Source of the DNA: a virus
Strand: one strand, 5' to 3'
IMG/VR virus record: IMGVR_UViG_3300045125_000040
Coordinates: 1 to 64,000 of that record
DNA: 64,000 nucleotides
Shown here: piece after piece, positions 62,118 to 64,000 of the stretch
How the letters are laid out: every line of letters begins with the position of its first letter
How positions within the stretch are numbered: the stretch's first letter is position 1
The notes under the pieces: generated by a model
What the model was told of the DNA's origin: nothing
Database searches by the model: none
Seen by the model: only the letters and a program-made list of their open reading frames with translations
Position numbers and translations under genes: made by a program

Positions 62118-64000
62118 ATGACAGTAAATATTGCCAACACCGCAAATAATAATACTTTTGATTATTGGCGTAATAGAACGAATGAACTAGCATATGCGAT
62201 GTCTACGTATGCAGTTACGGTCAATTCTAATACCGCTACTGGCAATGCAGCAATTACAGGAACCTTTACATCAAACAGTTTAATAGCTAACAGTGTTACA
62301 ATTAACACTTCTATATCTTTTTGGTAATTCAACTGTTAATACATTTATTAATTCTACTTATATATCAACTGGCAATAGTTCAGTTAATACAATTATTAAC
62401 ACATCTTCTATTAATACTTATAGTATAAATTTAGGGTCTAATTTAAGTCTGAGTACAAGTTTATTTTCTGTAGGAAATTCTACAGCAAATTTAACATTAG
62501 ACAAAACCCAGATTTATCTAAGAGCGAACTCTACAACTAGTTCTCTTATTAATTCTTCCACTATATATATAACGTCAACTAATGGCGACGCTGTATCTCT
62601 GACGCCTGCACTTTTTACATTCGGCACATCTGTAACTATTAATACTAGTGTAATAACTACAAATTCTACAGCTGGTTTTTATGCAAATACTAGTGCATTA
62701 AGAGTTGGTTCAAATGTAGTAGTCAATACTTCAACAATCAATCTGGTAATACTATTGCAAACACAGTTGTCAATTCAACTATTTTGCAAATTTCTAATGC
62801 TACTCATCTTGCTAACTTAACTCCATCAACTTTATTTGTAGGAAATTCTAGCAGCAATATTTTAATTTCCACATTGTCTGTTTCAGTTAATGGATCTTCT
62901 ATAGTCAATACTACAGGAGTTTATACTACAACAGTTAATGCTGCTTCATACACTGTAGGAACTTCTACAGTAGCAAACGCAACTGGTGTTTATACTGGTG
63001 TTGTTAATGGATCTGTTCTACAAGTTGGAACATCAACTGTTGCAAACTCAACTGGTGTTTATACTGGTGTTGTTAATGCTACTTCACATACCACAACTGG
63101 TGTTACAGCAAACGTAACAGGTGTATATCCTACTTCTAACACATCTGGTAGTTCACTAGGTTTAGCAGCAAATAGATGGATTGTTTTTGCCAATACTATT
63201 GATTCTTCTGGTTTGATCACAGGAAGTTCTGGTGCAACAATAACAGGTACAACAAATACTTCTGTAGAATTTAATGTAGGAAGTTCTTTTAAAGCTAATA
63301 CTACTGGAGTATACGCTGGTGTTGTTAATGGTTCTGTTCTTCAAGTCGGAACATCAACTATTGCCAATTCTACTGGTGTTTATACTGGTGTTGTTAATGC
63401 TGCTTCATATACAGTTGGAACTTCATTTACTGCTAATGCGACTTTAGTTAATGCTTCTGCTATTAACATAACAAACCAAACTAACACTGCTACTTTATTT
63501 GTTACAACTTCTGCAAATGTTGGTGTTAATGTTCAGGTCACTACACAAGGACTTAACATTACAGGCAATACCACAACACAACCAACATTGAATTTAGTAA
63601 GTAATTCAGTAGCTTCAGGATTATTTATAGGTAATAATACTGTAACTGGCGCTCCACAATTAATGGTAGCTAATAGTGCTGGTAATACTACAATCAATGC
63701 CACATCTATTGGTTCAAGTTGGGGATTTTCGGTTAATTCAACAGCCACTGTTATTCCCGGAACTTTAACTGCTGCTGTTAATGCTTCGTCTATTTCTCTT
63801 GGTAACTCAACTGTTAATACGGTTGTTAATTCAACATCTATAAGCACTGGTAATTCAACAGTTAATACATTTATTAACTCAACTGCTATTTCTGTAAATG
63901 GTTCATTAAGTGTTCAAAGAACAGCTAGTATTTCCGGTAATACTACTTTATCAGGTAATTGGGCGAATGTAACTAGTGATTTGTTCGTTCGTGGAAATCT
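62118..64000 (+). CDS. Repetitive tail-fibre protein, partial (runs off the right edge)
   Basis: Starts MTVNIANTANNNTFDYWRNR, then TNELAYAMSTYAV, a common fibre opening. The rest is repeats of about 15-20 residues built on STVNTxINSTxIxxG and VYTGVVNxxxxxVGTSTVAN, dominated by Asn, Ser, Thr and Val, as in beta-prism fibre shafts. Three DNA-level near-copies encode NSTGVYTGVVN around 63050, 63310 and 63370, which may fuel recombination. Several indels. Confidence 0.8.

Noticed and set aside
1-64000. Insertion sequence, integrase or prophage attachment site
   Set aside because: No transposase or integrase pattern and no paired direct repeats flanking a block were seen; the only mobile genes are the homing-endonuclease types.

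Overview
The window is a stretch of a large T4-superfamily myovirus genome, A+T-rich and packed with genes, most likely from a phage of an alphaproteobacterium. The viral assignment rests on recognisable T4-type proteins: gp33, gp59, gp32, gp26, a gp19/gp54-like tube protein, gp4, gp48, gp53, gp27-like, gp5-like spike, PAAR tip, gp25, gp6, gp7-like and gp8. T4-type late promoters (TATAAATA) are also present. The alphaproteobacterial host is inferred from a circularly permuted two-piece tmRNA gene of the alphaproteobacterial kind with its own ANDN...ALAA tag, and from a perfect chromosomal-type parS site. The baseplate and fibre proteins look closer to those of cyanophage and rhizobial T4-like phages than to T4 itself.

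Layout. (1) 1-15,700, mostly minus strand: chains of very small accessory genes, usually coupled through ATGA or TAATG overlaps. They include a phosphoribosyltransferase, a full-length acyl-CoA dehydrogenase (unexpected in a phage), a metallophosphoesterase, a P-loop ATPase, an Api92-like protein, an ArfA-like ribosome-rescue protein and a cytosine-methyltransferase-like protein. A lysis module (plus-strand spanin pair, minus-strand holin) lies at 4,200-5,180. (2) 15,700-19,810, plus strand: another run of tiny cytosolic and membrane proteins, started by divergent sigma70-type promoters. (3) 19,680-20,570: a probable replication or partition control region with a 12-bp-period GACCAA array, a perfect parS, GTGCGTA repeats, 26-bp tandem repeats and an inverted repeat. 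(4) 20,570-22,070: a visibly more GC-rich three-gene module. (5) 22,260-25,620, minus: small genes, several of them paralogs of genes elsewhere in the window. (6) 25,690-35,210, plus: a HAD phosphatase, three tRNAs (Thr, Gln, Arg), many small exported proteins, a DUF932 protein, two homing-endonuclease-like genes, the tmRNA, a PD-(D/E)xK nuclease and an L,D-transpeptidase. (7) 35,350-37,690: gp33, a metallopeptidase, gp59 and gp32. (8) 37,710-42,390, minus, and 42,440-64,000, plus: head-completion, tail and baseplate genes, ending inside a repetitive tail-fibre gene.

How it fits together. Early and accessory genes sit behind consensus TTGACA/TATAAT promoters that host RNA polymerase could read. 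Lysis and virion genes sit behind TATAAATA or GATAAATA late promoters, matching the presence of gp33, the T4-type late-transcription coactivator. gp59 and gp32 serve recombination-dependent replication. The tmRNA and the ArfA-like protein would together give the phage its own means of freeing stalled ribosomes.

Caveat. Single-base insertions and deletions, often in homopolymers, interrupt a large share of the genes, including essential ones such as gp6, gp8, gp32 and gp59. I read this as uncorrected sequencing error and give reconstructed gene spans. Where a span is not a multiple of three, a frameshift is implied. Stretches over 300 bases without a gene: only 19,809-20,569, described under its repeat features.
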